Translations under genes and position numbers: made by a program
The notes under the pieces: model-generated
Told to the model about the DNA's origin: nothing
Seen by the model: the letters and a program-made list of their open reading frames with translations, nothing else
The model's database searches: none
NCBI RefSeq assembly: GCF_036017035.1
Contig: NZ_JAYXHS010000002.1
Span: 496,001-560,000 of the forward strand
DNA: 64,000 nucleotides
Source of the DNA: Viridibacterium silvisoli
GTDB taxonomy: Bacteria > Pseudomonadota > Gammaproteobacteria > Burkholderiales > Rhodocyclaceae
Direction: 5' to 3'
In this document: one piece after another, positions 8,815-17,361 of the stretch
How the letters are laid out: each line of letters begins with the position of its first letter
How positions within the stretch are numbered: position 1 is the first letter of the stretch

Positions 8815-8872
8815 AAGTTGAGGCTTGTCAGTTTTTATCAAGCCCGACGTTTGCGTCGAAACGAGGATCACC

Positions 8873-9499
8873 ATGACCGAAGAATCCGTTTCCTTCCGCC
8901 ACATGAAAGACCGCACGCAAGCGGATTCCGACATCCTGCTGCGTCGTCGCATGGTCTACAAGCGTCGCCTGCCGGAGCGCATCCTTGATCACCTTCTGTT
9001 GCTGCAAGGCGATACGGACGGCTTCCTCATCGACCGTCTCGACCATTCGCTGCAAACGGCCACGCGTGCGCATCGCGATGGCAAGGACGAGGAGTACGTC
9101 GTCTGCGCGCTGATCCATGACATCGGCGACTCGCTCGGCAGCTACAACCACGCCGACATCGCCGCCGCCATCGTCAAGCCTTTCGTGACGCCAGCGAATC
9201 ACTGGATGGTCGAGCAGCACAACCTGTTTCAGGGTTACTACTTCTTCCATTTCCAGGGCCGCGACCGCAACTCGCGCGACAAGTACCTGGCGCATCCGCA
9301 GTACCAGCAGACCGTCGAGTTCTGCGAGAAATACGATGGTGCTGCGTTCGATCCCGACTACGAACACCTGCCGCTGGAATTCTTCGAACCTATGCTGAAT
9401 CGCGTATTTGCCGAACCGAAGTACGGCCCTTACGCTAAGACTTCCAACGTCAAGGCGGATGTCATACACGTGGCAGCGCTGGAAGCCATCAAGGCCTGA
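8873..9499 (+). CDS. HD-domain protein, possible PhnZ/MIOX-like diiron enzyme
   Basis: A 208-residue HD-superfamily protein. The start at 8873 was chosen because GAGGATCACC precedes it; an in-frame extension to 8825 runs into the inverted repeat's flank. Metal-ligand candidates in order are His58 (DHSLQTA), His82-Asp83 (LIHDIGD), His93 (YNHAD) and His116 (EQHN). An early extra His before the HD pair and two later His resemble the mixed-valent diiron oxygenases PhnZ and myo-inositol oxygenase more than plain phosphohydrolases. It follows the flavoprotein gene after the inverted repeat and is probably part of the same cluster. Whether it oxygenates an intermediate or hydrolyses a phosphate is open. 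Confidence 0.75.
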   Translation: MTEESVSFRHMKDRTQADSDILLRRRMVYKRRLPERILDHLLLLQGDTDGFLIDRLDHSLQTATRAHRDGKDEEYVVCALIHDIGDSLGSYNHADIAAAIVKPFVTPANHWMVEQHNLFQGYYFFHFQGRDRNSRDKYLAHPQYQQTVEFCEKYDGAAFDPDYEHLPLEFFEPMLNRVFAEPKYGPYAKTSNVKADVIHVAALEAIKA

Positions 9500-9528
9500 C
9501 GCGTCACCAGAATCACGAGGCAAGCATC

Positions 9529-10524
9529 ATGAATATCTGCGTATATGGGGCAGGGGCCGTCGGCGGCAACGTTGCAGCACGACTCGCCGCGACATTCCCG
9601 GGCGATATCTCCGTCGTCGCGCGCGGCGCGCACCTGCAGGCGATCCGCGAGCGCGGTGTGATCCTGCGCACGCCGACGGACGAGATTGTCGGGCGCCCGG
9701 TTATCGCGACTGACAACCCCGCCGAGTTGCCGCCGCAGGATCTGATCGTCGTCGGCCTCAAGGCGCATTCGCTCGGCAGCGAAGCGGAGCGCATCGCACG
9801 CCTGCGCAAGCCCGATGTGCCTGTGTTGTTCCTCACCAACGGCATTCCGTGGTGGTGGAGTCATGGCCTAGGCAATAGCGCCAGCAAGTCTGGCACGCTC
9901 GAATTGCTCGATGCCAACCAGAAGCTCTGGAACGTGCTCGGCAGCGATGCCGTACTCGGTGGTGTCGTGTATTCGCCGAACGAGGTCAGCGAGCCCGGTG
10001 TCATCACCAATCACGGCCCGACCCGTTTTGTCATCGGCGAGCCATCCGGCGTCAGCACGCCACGTCTTGCAGCGACGATAGCCGCCTTCAAGGCTGCAGG
10101 ATTGAACCCGGAAGTCGCCGCAGACATCCGTCGCGTCATCTGGAAGAAACTGCTGCTCAACGCATCAGGTAACCCCATCTCTGCACTCACGCGGCTGACC
10201 GGCAGACAGCGCGCCGAGACGCCGGGCTTGCCCGATCTGGTGCGCAAGGTCATGAGCGAAGTGCTCGACGTCGCCGCTTCGCTGGGCTGGGATCTGCGCC
10301 AGGACGAAGACGTGCAGGCCATTCTGCAAAGTGGTGGCCCCAGCACCTCGCGTGACAATCGCTCGTCGATGCTGCAGGACACGCTGGCCGGCCGCCGGCT
10401 CGAGGTCGATGCATTGCTTGGCCAGGTACAGGCCTTCGCGCGCCAGCAGAACGTGGCAACGCCGACCCTGGATGTGGTGCTGCCCCTGCTGCGCGGGCTC
10501 GACAAGTCGATCGCGGCGGAATGA
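9529..10524 (+). CDS. Ketopantoate reductase family (PanE/ApbA-like) oxidoreductase
   Basis: A 331-residue NAD(P)H-dependent 2-hydroxyacid-type reductase. The dinucleotide-binding motif GAGAVGG is at residues 7-13. The C-terminal helical domain contains KKLLLNASGNPISALT, which carries the family's catalytic Lys and substrate-binding Asn, and later SSMLQDTLAGRRLEVDA, also typical. True PanE reduces 2-dehydropantoate in coenzyme A synthesis. Many paralogues in catabolic clusters reduce other 2-keto acids, and its place at the end of this cluster favours that. Therefore no gene symbol is given. It starts 29 bases after the HD gene (GAGGCAAGC just upstream). Confidence 0.85.
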   Translation: MNICVYGAGAVGGNVAARLAATFPGDISVVARGAHLQAIRERGVILRTPTDEIVGRPVIATDNPAELPPQDLIVVGLKAHSLGSEAERIARLRKPDVPVLFLTNGIPWWWSHGLGNSASKSGTLELLDANQKLWNVLGSDAVLGGVVYSPNEVSEPGVITNHGPTRFVIGEPSGVSTPRLAATIAAFKAAGLNPEVAADIRRVIWKKLLLNASGNPISALTRLTGRQRAETPGLPDLVRKVMSEVLDVAASLGWDLRQDEDVQAILQSGGPSTSRDNRSSMLQDTLAGRRLEVDALLGQVQAFARQQNVATPTLDVVLPLLRGLDKSIAAE

Positions 10525-10753
10525 TCGCAAGGCCTGCCAGTTGAAAGTCGGGCGCGACCGCATCGACGCCGCTTCGCCGTATTCCGTCACCCAACGGGGC
10601 CTCCACAGGGGCCGTTGCTACCACGAGTGGTCCTCGCTCCGTGGTGGAAGCCGTGGGAAAACCGCGTGACGCTGCCTCACGGGCTCTGTCTGGGGCGGGA
10701 ACCATCCCGTCAGAAAAAAATGCGGAATTAACAGGATTTTTCTATTTTCCTAC
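10525..10753. other. Non-coding stretch before the efflux operon
   Basis: No convincing gene is present. Part of it (about 10600-10665) is rich in short GTGG/CCAC complementary stretches and could fold, and CGGGA-ACCA-TCCCG at 10697-10710 could form a small hairpin followed by an A-run. No clear rho-independent terminator for the upstream cluster and no recognised riboswitch were found. From about 10715 the sequence becomes AT-rich, leading into the efflux promoter. Confidence 0.5.
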
Positions 10754-10783
10754 TTGGCTGTGTGCGCTGCATCAATTTAGAAT
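10754..10783 (+). promoter_or_regulatory. Predicted sigma-70 promoter of the RND efflux operon
   Basis: A -35 box TTGGCT (10754-10759) and a -10 box TAGAAT (10778-10783, five of six consensus bases) are separated by 18 bases. They lie about 75 bases upstream of the adaptor gene start. The overlapping inverted repeat supports this as the regulated promoter. Confidence 0.6.
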
Positions 10784-10796
10784 GATCGTTCATTCT
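10779..10796. promoter_or_regulatory. Probable TetR-family operator
   Basis: A perfect inverted repeat, AGAATGA-TCGT-TCATTCT (7-4-7), overlaps the predicted -10 box and start point. Binding here would block RNA polymerase. The regulator is most likely the TetR-family protein encoded at the end of the operon (16678-17289). Confidence 0.65.
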
Positions 10797-10859
10797 TCAT
10801 TGTACTGCCGGTCGCCATGATCCGTGGTGACTCATCCTGATCCTGTTCCGAGGTGCTTC

Positions 10860-12053
10860 ATGCATGCTGACCTTCCGCTGACCCGGGCTCGCACCGGTCT
10901 TGTTCTTCTTGCCGGTCTCTTCTTGTTGGTTGCGTGCAGCAAGCAGCAGGGAGGGGCGCCGGGTGGCGCTGCCGGCGCTCAACGGGTCGGGGTGTTCACC
11001 GTGGCGGCGCAGCGCCTGCCGATTACCACCGAGCTGGCGGGGCGTACCGTGGCTTACCAGATCGCCGAAGTGCGGCCGCAGGTGGGCGGCATCCTGAAGG
11101 AGCGGCTATTCCGCGAGGGCGCGGAAGTGAAGGCAGGTGAGCCGCTGTACCAGATCGACGCGGCAACTTTCCAGGCGAGCTTCGACAGTGCGCAGGCTGC
11201 CTTGGCCAGGGCGGAAGCCAATGTGGCGTCGACGACTGCGCGCGCCAAGCGCTATGAAGAGCTGGTGGCGATCAAGGCCGTGAGCCAGCAGGACCGCGAT
11301 GACGCGCTTGCAACGAGCAAACAGGCTGAAGCTGACGTGGCGGTGGCCAAGGCCAATCTCGCGACAGCGCGCATCAACCTCGCGTACGCGCGCATTTCAG
11401 CGCCGATCGCCGGCCGTATCGGCAAGTCCAGTGTGACGCCTGGCGCCTTGCTGACGGCCAATCAGGCGACGGCGCTGACGACGATCCAGCAGCTCGATCC
11501 CATCTATGTCGATGTCACGCAGTCTGCAAGCGATCTGATGCGCCTGCGCCGCGAGCTTGGCGACGGGCGCCTGAAGAATACGGGTTCGGCGTCGGTGAAG
11601 CTGCTGCTCGAAGACGGCAGCACCTACGCGCATCAGGGCAGGATGACTTTCTCCGACGTCACCGTCGATCAGGGAACCGGCTCGGTGACGTTGCGTGCAG
11701 TCTTCCCGAACCCTGATCGCCAGTTGCTGCCAGGTCTGTATGTGCGTGCCGTGGTGGAGGAGGGCGTGCGCGATCAGGCCATCGTGGTGCCGCAACAAGG
11801 CGTGACGCGCGACCCGAAGGGCAATGCGACGGCGATGGTTCTCAACGCAGAGGACAAAGTCGAGCAACGTACCCTGAAGATCCAGCGCGCCCAAGGTAAC
11901 CAGTGGGTGGTTAACGAGGGTTTGCAGCCCGGTGATCGCCTGATCGTCGATGGTTTGCAGAAGGTGCGTCCGGGTGCCAGCGCGACGGCTGTACCTGCCG
12001 AGCAGGCTTCTGCGCCGGCGGCCGGCGTTGCCAACAGTAGTGCAGCAAAGTAA
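10860..12053 (+). CDS. RND efflux periplasmic adaptor (AcrA/MexA family)
   Basis: A 397-residue membrane-fusion protein. The signal ends in a lipobox, LVAC, with Cys26 lipidated. The biotinyl-lipoyl halves (AEVRPQVGGILKERLFREG and ISAPIAGRIG), the alpha-hairpin between them, the beta-barrel, and the membrane-proximal domain (GLQPGDRLIVDGLQKVRPG) are in the usual order. ATG 10860 was chosen because GAGG lies 7 bases upstream and because it places the positive charges correctly before the hydrophobic signal core; a GTG at 10824 is possible. It links the inner-membrane pump to the outer-membrane channel. First gene of a four-gene operon. Confidence 0.95.
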   Translation: MHADLPLTRARTGLVLLAGLFLLVACSKQQGGAPGGAAGAQRVGVFTVAAQRLPITTELAGRTVAYQIAEVRPQVGGILKERLFREGAEVKAGEPLYQIDAATFQASFDSAQAALARAEANVASTTARAKRYEELVAIKAVSQQDRDDALATSKQAEADVAVAKANLATARINLAYARISAPIAGRIGKSSVTPGALLTANQATALTTIQQLDPIYVDVTQSASDLMRLRRELGDGRLKNTGSASVKLLLEDGSTYAHQGRMTFSDVTVDQGTGSVTLRAVFPNPDRQLLPGLYVRAVVEEGVRDQAIVVPQQGVTRDPKGNATAMVLNAEDKVEQRTLKIQRAQGNQWVVNEGLQPGDRLIVDGLQKVRPGASATAVPAEQASAPAAGVANSSAAK

Positions 12054-12065
12054 AGGGGCGCACTC

Positions 12066-15000
12066 ATGGCACGTTTTTTCATTGATCGGCCCATCTTTGC
12101 ATGGGTGATCGCCATCATCATCATGCTGGCCGGCCTGCTCTCCATCGAGCAGTTGCCGATCGCCCAGTACCCGACCATTGCGCCGCCGGCCGTGGTCATC
12201 AACGCAACCTACCCGGGTGCTTCCGCGAAGACGGTGGAAGACTCGGTCACGCAGGTCATCGAGCAGAAGATGACCGGCCTCGACGGCCTGCTCTACATGG
12301 GCTCGTCGAGTGACTCGTCGGGGCGCGTGTCGATCACGCTGACCTTCAACGCAGACACCAATCCCGACATCGCCCAGGTGCAGGTGCAGAACAAGCTGCA
12401 GCTTGCCCTGCCGCTGCTACCGCAAGCCGTGCAGCAGCAAGGCGTGCAGGTCGCCAAGTCAGCACGCAACTTCCTGCTGGTGGTGGGGTTCGTCTCGAAG
12501 GACGGTAGCCTTGGCCAGACGGACCTGTCGGACTACCTCGTCAGCAACGTGCAGGATCCTTTGTCTCGCGTGACGGGCGTCGGCGAAGTGCAGGTGTTCG
12601 GTGCGCCGTATGCCATGCGCATCTGGCTGGATCCCTCCAGGCTCAACAACTACAAACTCACGCCGTCTGACGTGACGGCTGCTTTGCAGGCGCAGAACGC
12701 GCAGGTGTCGGCAGGCCAGCTGGGGGCGACCCCCGCCGTGCCCGGTCAGCAGTTGAATGCCTCGATTACCGCTCAGAGTCGCCTGCAGACGGTCGAGCAG
12801 TTCGGCAATGTGTTGCTGCGTACCTCCACGCAGGGCGGCAATGTCTACCTGCGTGATGTTGCGCGTATCGAACTGGGGGCAGACAACTACGGCTTCGTGG
12901 CGCGCTTCAACGGCAAGCCTGCGGCCGGTATCGGTATCAAGCTGGCGGCTGGTTCGAATGCGCTTGAAACGGCCGATGCGGTGAAAGCCAAGATCAGCGA
13001 ACTGAGTCGTTTCTTCCCGGCCGGCATGGATGCTGTCTATCCATACGACACCACGCCCTTCGTGAAGATCTCGATCGAGGAAGTGGTGAAGACGCTGGCC
13101 GAAGCCATCGTGCTCGTCTTCCTTGTAATGTACCTGTTCCTGCAGAACTTCCGCGCCACGCTGATCCCGACGATTGCCGTGCCGGTGGTGTTGCTGGGCA
13201 CCTTCGGCGTGCTTTCCGCCTTCGGTTATTCGATCAATACGCTGACCATGTTCGGCGTGGTGCTGGCCATCGGCTTGCTGGTGGATGATGCCATCGTCGT
13301 GGTCGAGAACGTCGAGCGCGTCATGACCGAGGAGGGGATTTCGCCGAAGGAGGCAACGCGCAAATCCATGGACCAGATCACGGGAGCGCTGATCGGTATT
13401 GCGCTGGTGTTGTCGGCAGTGTTCGTGCCGATGGCATTCTTCGGCGGCTCCACGGGCGTGATCTATCGCCAGTTCTCGATCACCATCGTGTCGTCCATGG
13501 TGCTGTCCGTGATCGTGGCGCTGGTGCTTACGCCGGCGCTGTGCGCGACCATCCTCAAACCGGTCGAAAAGGGGCATCACGCTGGCAAGGGGCGTTTCTT
13601 CGACTGGTTCAACTCCATGTTTGACCGCGGCACGCAGCGCTATGAGTCCATCGTGGGCCGCATGATCAAGCGCACCGGTCGCTACCTCGTGATCTACGCA
13701 GCCTTCATCGGCGTGATGGTGTTCATGTTCATGCGCTTGCCGACCTCCTTCCTGCCGGAAGAGGATCAGGGGATCATGTTCACGCAAGTCATGCTGCCAG
13801 CCGGCGCGACGCAGGAGCGCACCCTCAAGGTGCTGGAGCAGGTCGAGCATCACTTCCTCGAAGACGAGAAGGCCAACGTGGCTTCGCTGTTCACGATTGC
13901 CGGTTTCAGCTTCGGCGGTTCGGGCCAGAACATGGGGCTCGGCTTCGTGCAGATGAAGGACTGGAGCGAGCGCAAGGGCGCGGAGAACTCCGTGAAGGCG
14001 GTTGCCGGGCGTGCCATGGGCGCGTTCGCCAAGATCCGCGATGCAATGGTGTTCGCCTTCGTTCCACCTGCGGTGATCGAGCTCGGTACGTCGAATGGTT
14101 TCGATGTGCAGCTGCAGGATCGCGGCGGCCTCGGTCATGAGGCGCTGATTGCCGCGCGCAACCAGTTCCTCGGCATGGCTGCGCAGGACAAGCGGCTGGT
14201 TGCCGTGCGTCCGAACGGCCAGAACGACCAGCCCGAATACAAGCTGGATATCGATCATGCGCGTGCCGGCGCACTCGGCATTACGGTGGCCGATATCAAC
14301 AGCACCTTGTCGACGGCGTGGGGCAGTCAGTACGTGAATGATTTCATCGACCGCGGTCGTATCAAGAAGGTGTACATCCAGGCCGACGCATCGGCACGCA
14401 TGCTGCCGGAAGACCTGGACAAGTGGTACGTGCGTAACAACAAGGGCGACATGGTGCCGTTCTCGGCGTTTGCGAAGGCGCACTGGGACTATGGCTCGCC
14501 ACGTCTGGAGCGCTACAACGGCCAGCCTTCGGTCGAGCTGCAGGGCCAGGGCGCGCCGGGTCTCAGCTCGGGTGATGCCATGGCGGCGGTGGAGGAAATC
14601 ATGGCCAAGATGCCTGCGGGCATCGGCTATGAATGGACCGGCACCTCGTTCGAAGAGCGTCGCTCGGGTGCGCAGGCGCCCGCGCTGTATGCCATCTCGC
14701 TGCTGGTGGTGTTCCTGTGCCTGGCTGCACTGTACGAAAGCTGGTCGGTGCCGTTCTCGGTGATTCTGGTGGTGCCGCTCGGTGTGGTGGGTGCCTTGCT
14801 CGCGGCGGGTGCGCGTGGCTTGTCCAACGATGTGTACTTCCAGGTCGCCTTGCTGACGACGATCGGTCTCGCATCGAAGAACGCGATCCTGATCGTGGAG
14901 TTCGCCAAGGAGCAGATGGAACACGGCAAGGGTCTCTTCGACGCTACGCTGGAAGCCGTGCGACTGCGCTTGCGCCCCATCCTCATGACCTCGCTGGCCT

Positions 15001-15221
15001 TCGGGCTGGGTGTCGTGCCGCTCGCCATATCGCACGGTGCCGGCTCGGGTAGCCAGAACGCCATCGGTACCGGCGTGCTCGGCGGCATGATCACTTCGAC
15101 CGTGCTCGGCATTTTCTTCGTGCCGGTGTTCTTCGTGGTCGTGCGCAGTCTTTTCAAGAGCAAGGCCGGTGAGGGCAATGCGCCCGCGGCCTTGCCTCAT
15201 CCTTCGCAGGAGGGAAACTGA
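12066..15221 (+). CDS. RND efflux inner-membrane pump (AcrB/MexB, HAE1 family)
   Basis: A full-length 1051-residue proton-driven hydrophobe/amphiphile exporter. It begins with MARFFIDRPIFAWV, the classic HAE1 N-terminus. The proton-relay aspartates are Asp407 and Asp408 (LLVDDAIV), at the same numbers as in E. coli AcrB. The relay lysine is Lys938 in GLASKNAIL. Twelve membrane segments and two large periplasmic loops are visible. It exports drugs, detergents or other toxic compounds through the adaptor and channel encoded on either side. It lies 12 bases after the adaptor gene and 1 base before the channel gene. Confidence 0.97.
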   Translation: MARFFIDRPIFAWVIAIIIMLAGLLSIEQLPIAQYPTIAPPAVVINATYPGASAKTVEDSVTQVIEQKMTGLDGLLYMGSSSDSSGRVSITLTFNADTNPDIAQVQVQNKLQLALPLLPQAVQQQGVQVAKSARNFLLVVGFVSKDGSLGQTDLSDYLVSNVQDPLSRVTGVGEVQVFGAPYAMRIWLDPSRLNNYKLTPSDVTAALQAQNAQVSAGQLGATPAVPGQQLNASITAQSRLQTVEQFGNVLLRTSTQGGNVYLRDVARIELGADNYGFVARFNGKPAAGIGIKLAAGSNALETADAVKAKISELSRFFPAGMDAVYPYDTTPFVKISIEEVVKTLAEAIVLVFLVMYLFLQNFRATLIPTIAVPVVLLGTFGVLSAFGYSINTLTMFGVVLAIGLLVDDAIVVVENVERVMTEEGISPKEATRKSMDQITGALIGIALVLSAVFVPMAFFGGSTGVIYRQFSITIVSSMVLSVIVALVLTPALCATILKPVEKGHHAGKGRFFDWFNSMFDRGTQRYESIVGRMIKRTGRYLVIYAAFIGVMVFMFMRLPTSFLPEEDQGIMFTQVMLPAGATQERTLKVLEQVEHHFLEDEKANVASLFTIAGFSFGGSGQNMGLGFVQMKDWSERKGAENSVKAVAGRAMGAFAKIRDAMVFAFVPPAVIELGTSNGFDVQLQDRGGLGHEALIAARNQFLGMAAQDKRLVAVRPNGQNDQPEYKLDIDHARAGALGITVADINSTLSTAWGSQYVNDFIDRGRIKKVYIQADASARMLPEDLDKWYVRNNKGDMVPFSAFAKAHWDYGSPRLERYNGQPSVELQGQGAPGLSSGDAMAAVEEIMAKMPAGIGYEWTGTSFEERRSGAQAPALYAISLLVVFLCLAALYESWSVPFSVILVVPLGVVGALLAAGARGLSNDVYFQVALLTTIGLASKNAILIVEFAKEQMEHGKGLFDATLEAVRLRLRPILMTSLAFGLGVVPLAISHGAGSGSQNAIGTGVLGGMITSTVLGIFFVPVFFVVVRSLFKSKAGEGNAPAALPHPSQEGN

Positions 15222-15222
15222 T

Positions 15223-16662
15223 ATGTACTCGTCATTGATTCGTAAGTCCGCCCTGGGCCTGGCGGTGTCGCTGGCGCTGAGCGCTTGCGTGAACCTCGCG
15301 CCTGACTACGCGACACCCGTTGCGCCGACTGCCGCCAGCTGGCCGCAGGGGCCCGCGTACAAGCCTGCCGTGCAGGGCACGGACCGGACCGTCGTCGCCG
15401 ATATCGGCTGGCGAGAGTTCTTCACCGACGAGCGCCTGCGCAAGCTCATCGAGCTTTCACTGGCGAACAACCGTGACTTGCGCGTGGCCGCGCTCAACAT
15501 CGAGAAGGCGCGCGCGTTGTACCAGATCCAGCGTGCTGACCTGTTGCCCACGGTGCGCGCCGTCGCGGGTGAAACCGCTTCGCGCACCGCCGCCACGCTC
15601 AACTCGAGCGGCCAGCCGCAGATCTCGCACACCTACAACGTGGGCGTCGGCTTCTCGAGCTACGAGCTGGATTTCTTCGGCCGCGTGCAGAACCTGAAGG
15701 ACGCGGCGCTGCAGAACTTCCTCGCGACTGATGAGGCGCAGCGCAGCGCGCAGATTGCGCTGATTGCCGAGGTGGCCAATACCTACCTGAACCTCGCTGC
15801 GGACCGCGAGCGTCTGCAGCTGTCGAAGGACACCTACAAGAGTCGCCAGGAGTCGCATGCGCTGACACAGCGGACCTTCGAACTTGGGGCTGCTTCCGGG
15901 CTGACGCTGCAGCAGTCCTTGAGTACCGTGGAGGCAGCACGCAGGGATGTGGCCATTTACGTCCAGCAGGTCGCGGTGGACGAGAATGCCCTGACCGTCC
16001 TGATCGGCACACAGCTGCCTGCGAATCTGCTGCCGCCCGAACTGTCTGCCAATGTGAGTGCGCTGCGTGACCTGCCCGCAGGCGTACCTTCTGAAGTGCT
16101 GCAGCTGCGCCCGGATATCCGTCGGGCCGAGCACAGCTTGCAGGCGGCCAATGCCAATATCGGCGCGGCACGTGCGGCCTTCTTCCCCAGCATCACGCTG
16201 ACGGCGTCGGCGGGTTATGCCAGCAATGCGCTCGATGCACTGTTCAATTCGGGCTCGGGCATCTGGAGCTTCGCGCCGCAGATCAGCCTGCCGATCTTTG
16301 ACTATGGCCGTCGCTCGGCCAACCTCGATGTGGCGAAGACCGATCGCGATATTGCGCTCGCGCAGTATGACAAGGCGATCCAGGTGGCTTTCCGCGAAGT
16401 GGCTGATGCACTGGCGGTGCGCGGCACGATAGACGAGGCGCTGGATGCACAGCGCACCGTGGTCGATGCCAACACCGAGAGCCTCAAGTTGTCGGAAGCG
16501 CGCCTGCGCAGCGGCATCGACAGCTACCTCGGCGTGCTCGACGCGCAGCGTTCGCTGTACGCTTCGCAACTGGTGCTGATTGCCTCGCGCCTGTCACGCC
16601 AGACGAATCTGGTCACGCTGTACAAGGTGCTCGGTGGCGGCGTAGTCGAAGGCAAGAGCTGA
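15223..16662 (+). CDS. Outer-membrane efflux lipoprotein (OprM/NodT family)
   Basis: A 479-residue TolC-superfamily channel. ATG 15223 follows the pump stop by one base, with GGAGGG just upstream; the in-frame start at 15169 lies inside the pump gene. The signal ends in LSAC (Cys22 lipidated). LAPDYATP and the two repeated efflux-protein halves (WREFFTDERLRKLIELSL, and later the PDIRRAEHSLQAANANIGAAR motif) are characteristic of the NodT/OprM group. It forms the outer-membrane exit duct of the tripartite pump. Confidence 0.95.
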   Translation: MYSSLIRKSALGLAVSLALSACVNLAPDYATPVAPTAASWPQGPAYKPAVQGTDRTVVADIGWREFFTDERLRKLIELSLANNRDLRVAALNIEKARALYQIQRADLLPTVRAVAGETASRTAATLNSSGQPQISHTYNVGVGFSSYELDFFGRVQNLKDAALQNFLATDEAQRSAQIALIAEVANTYLNLAADRERLQLSKDTYKSRQESHALTQRTFELGAASGLTLQQSLSTVEAARRDVAIYVQQVAVDENALTVLIGTQLPANLLPPELSANVSALRDLPAGVPSEVLQLRPDIRRAEHSLQAANANIGAARAAFFPSITLTASAGYASNALDALFNSGSGIWSFAPQISLPIFDYGRRSANLDVAKTDRDIALAQYDKAIQVAFREVADALAVRGTIDEALDAQRTVVDANTESLKLSEARLRSGIDSYLGVLDAQRSLYASQLVLIASRLSRQTNLVTLYKVLGGGVVEGKS

Positions 16663-16677
16663 ACACGGGGACAGGAC

Positions 16678-17289
16678 ATGAACAAGAGCCCACGCAAGCA
16701 CTTCGACCCGGTGGCCGCCCAGGCGCGCCGTGACCAGGTGCTGGATGCGGCCGCGGAATGCTTTCGCCAGAAAGGTTTTCATGGCGCCAGCATGGCGGAG
16801 ATCTCGAAGAGTGCGGGCATGAGTGCCGGCCACATCTACAACTACTTCGAGAGCAAGGAAGAGATCATCTTCGGCATCGTGGATCGTCACACGGAGGATG
16901 TGCTGGCGATCCTGCGGGCCATCGTCAGTGACGGACGCGACGTGCTGGAGTCGATTCTCGATGACGTGCCCGAATCGGTGCGCACGAACACCGACCTGCC
17001 GCACGTGGCCCTGATGGCCGAAGTCTCCGCCGAGGCCGCGCGCAACCCTGCTGTCGCCAGCAAGCTGCACGCCGCGGAGGAGATGTTGAGCAAGCGCCTC
17101 GACGAGATGCTGATGTCGAGCGAGCAAGCGCTGGCATATCGGCAGGATCCGCAGCGTCTTGGCCGGCTGCACATGCTGATTGCGCTGTTCGAAGGGCTGC
17201 GCCAGCGCGCGCTGCATTGCGGAGACCTGGACCGTGCGGCGCTGGTGGCGCCGTTGCGTCGCGCTATCCTGGCCGTGATCAACGGCTGA
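16678..17289 (+). CDS. TetR-family transcriptional regulator of the efflux operon
   Basis: A 203-residue protein with an N-terminal TetR helix-turn-helix (AAAECFRQKGFHGASMAEIS, then SAGMSAGHIYNYFESKEEI). It has a divergent ligand-binding C-terminal half resembling the AcrR/C-terminal-TetR group. It lies 15 bases after the channel gene and is probably cotranscribed. It is likely to repress the operon, and so itself, by binding the inverted repeat at 10779-10796. A repressor gene at the 3' end of its RND operon, rather than divergent from it, is less usual. The inducer is unknown. Confidence 0.9.
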   Translation: MNKSPRKHFDPVAAQARRDQVLDAAAECFRQKGFHGASMAEISKSAGMSAGHIYNYFESKEEIIFGIVDRHTEDVLAILRAIVSDGRDVLESILDDVPESVRTNTDLPHVALMAEVSAEAARNPAVASKLHAAEEMLSKRLDEMLMSSEQALAYRQDPQRLGRLHMLIALFEGLRQRALHCGDLDRAALVAPLRRAILAVING

Positions 17290-17361
17290 TCACAAGCTAA
17301 GCCTTGCCGCCGGGCTCGCTCGCCGCGAAGCCAGGCTGTTGCGCCAGATGCCGGATGGGAC

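Noticed and set aside
10600..10700. Riboswitch before the efflux operon
   Set aside because: Some complementary stretches exist, but none of the conserved cores of known riboswitches was recognised, and a TetR-type operator explains the regulation.
12459..15200. A 913-codon open frame on the minus strand opposite the RND pump gene
   Set aside because: It is antisense to a perfect acrB-type gene, is Arg/His-rich with no domain, and is explained by high-GC codon bias.
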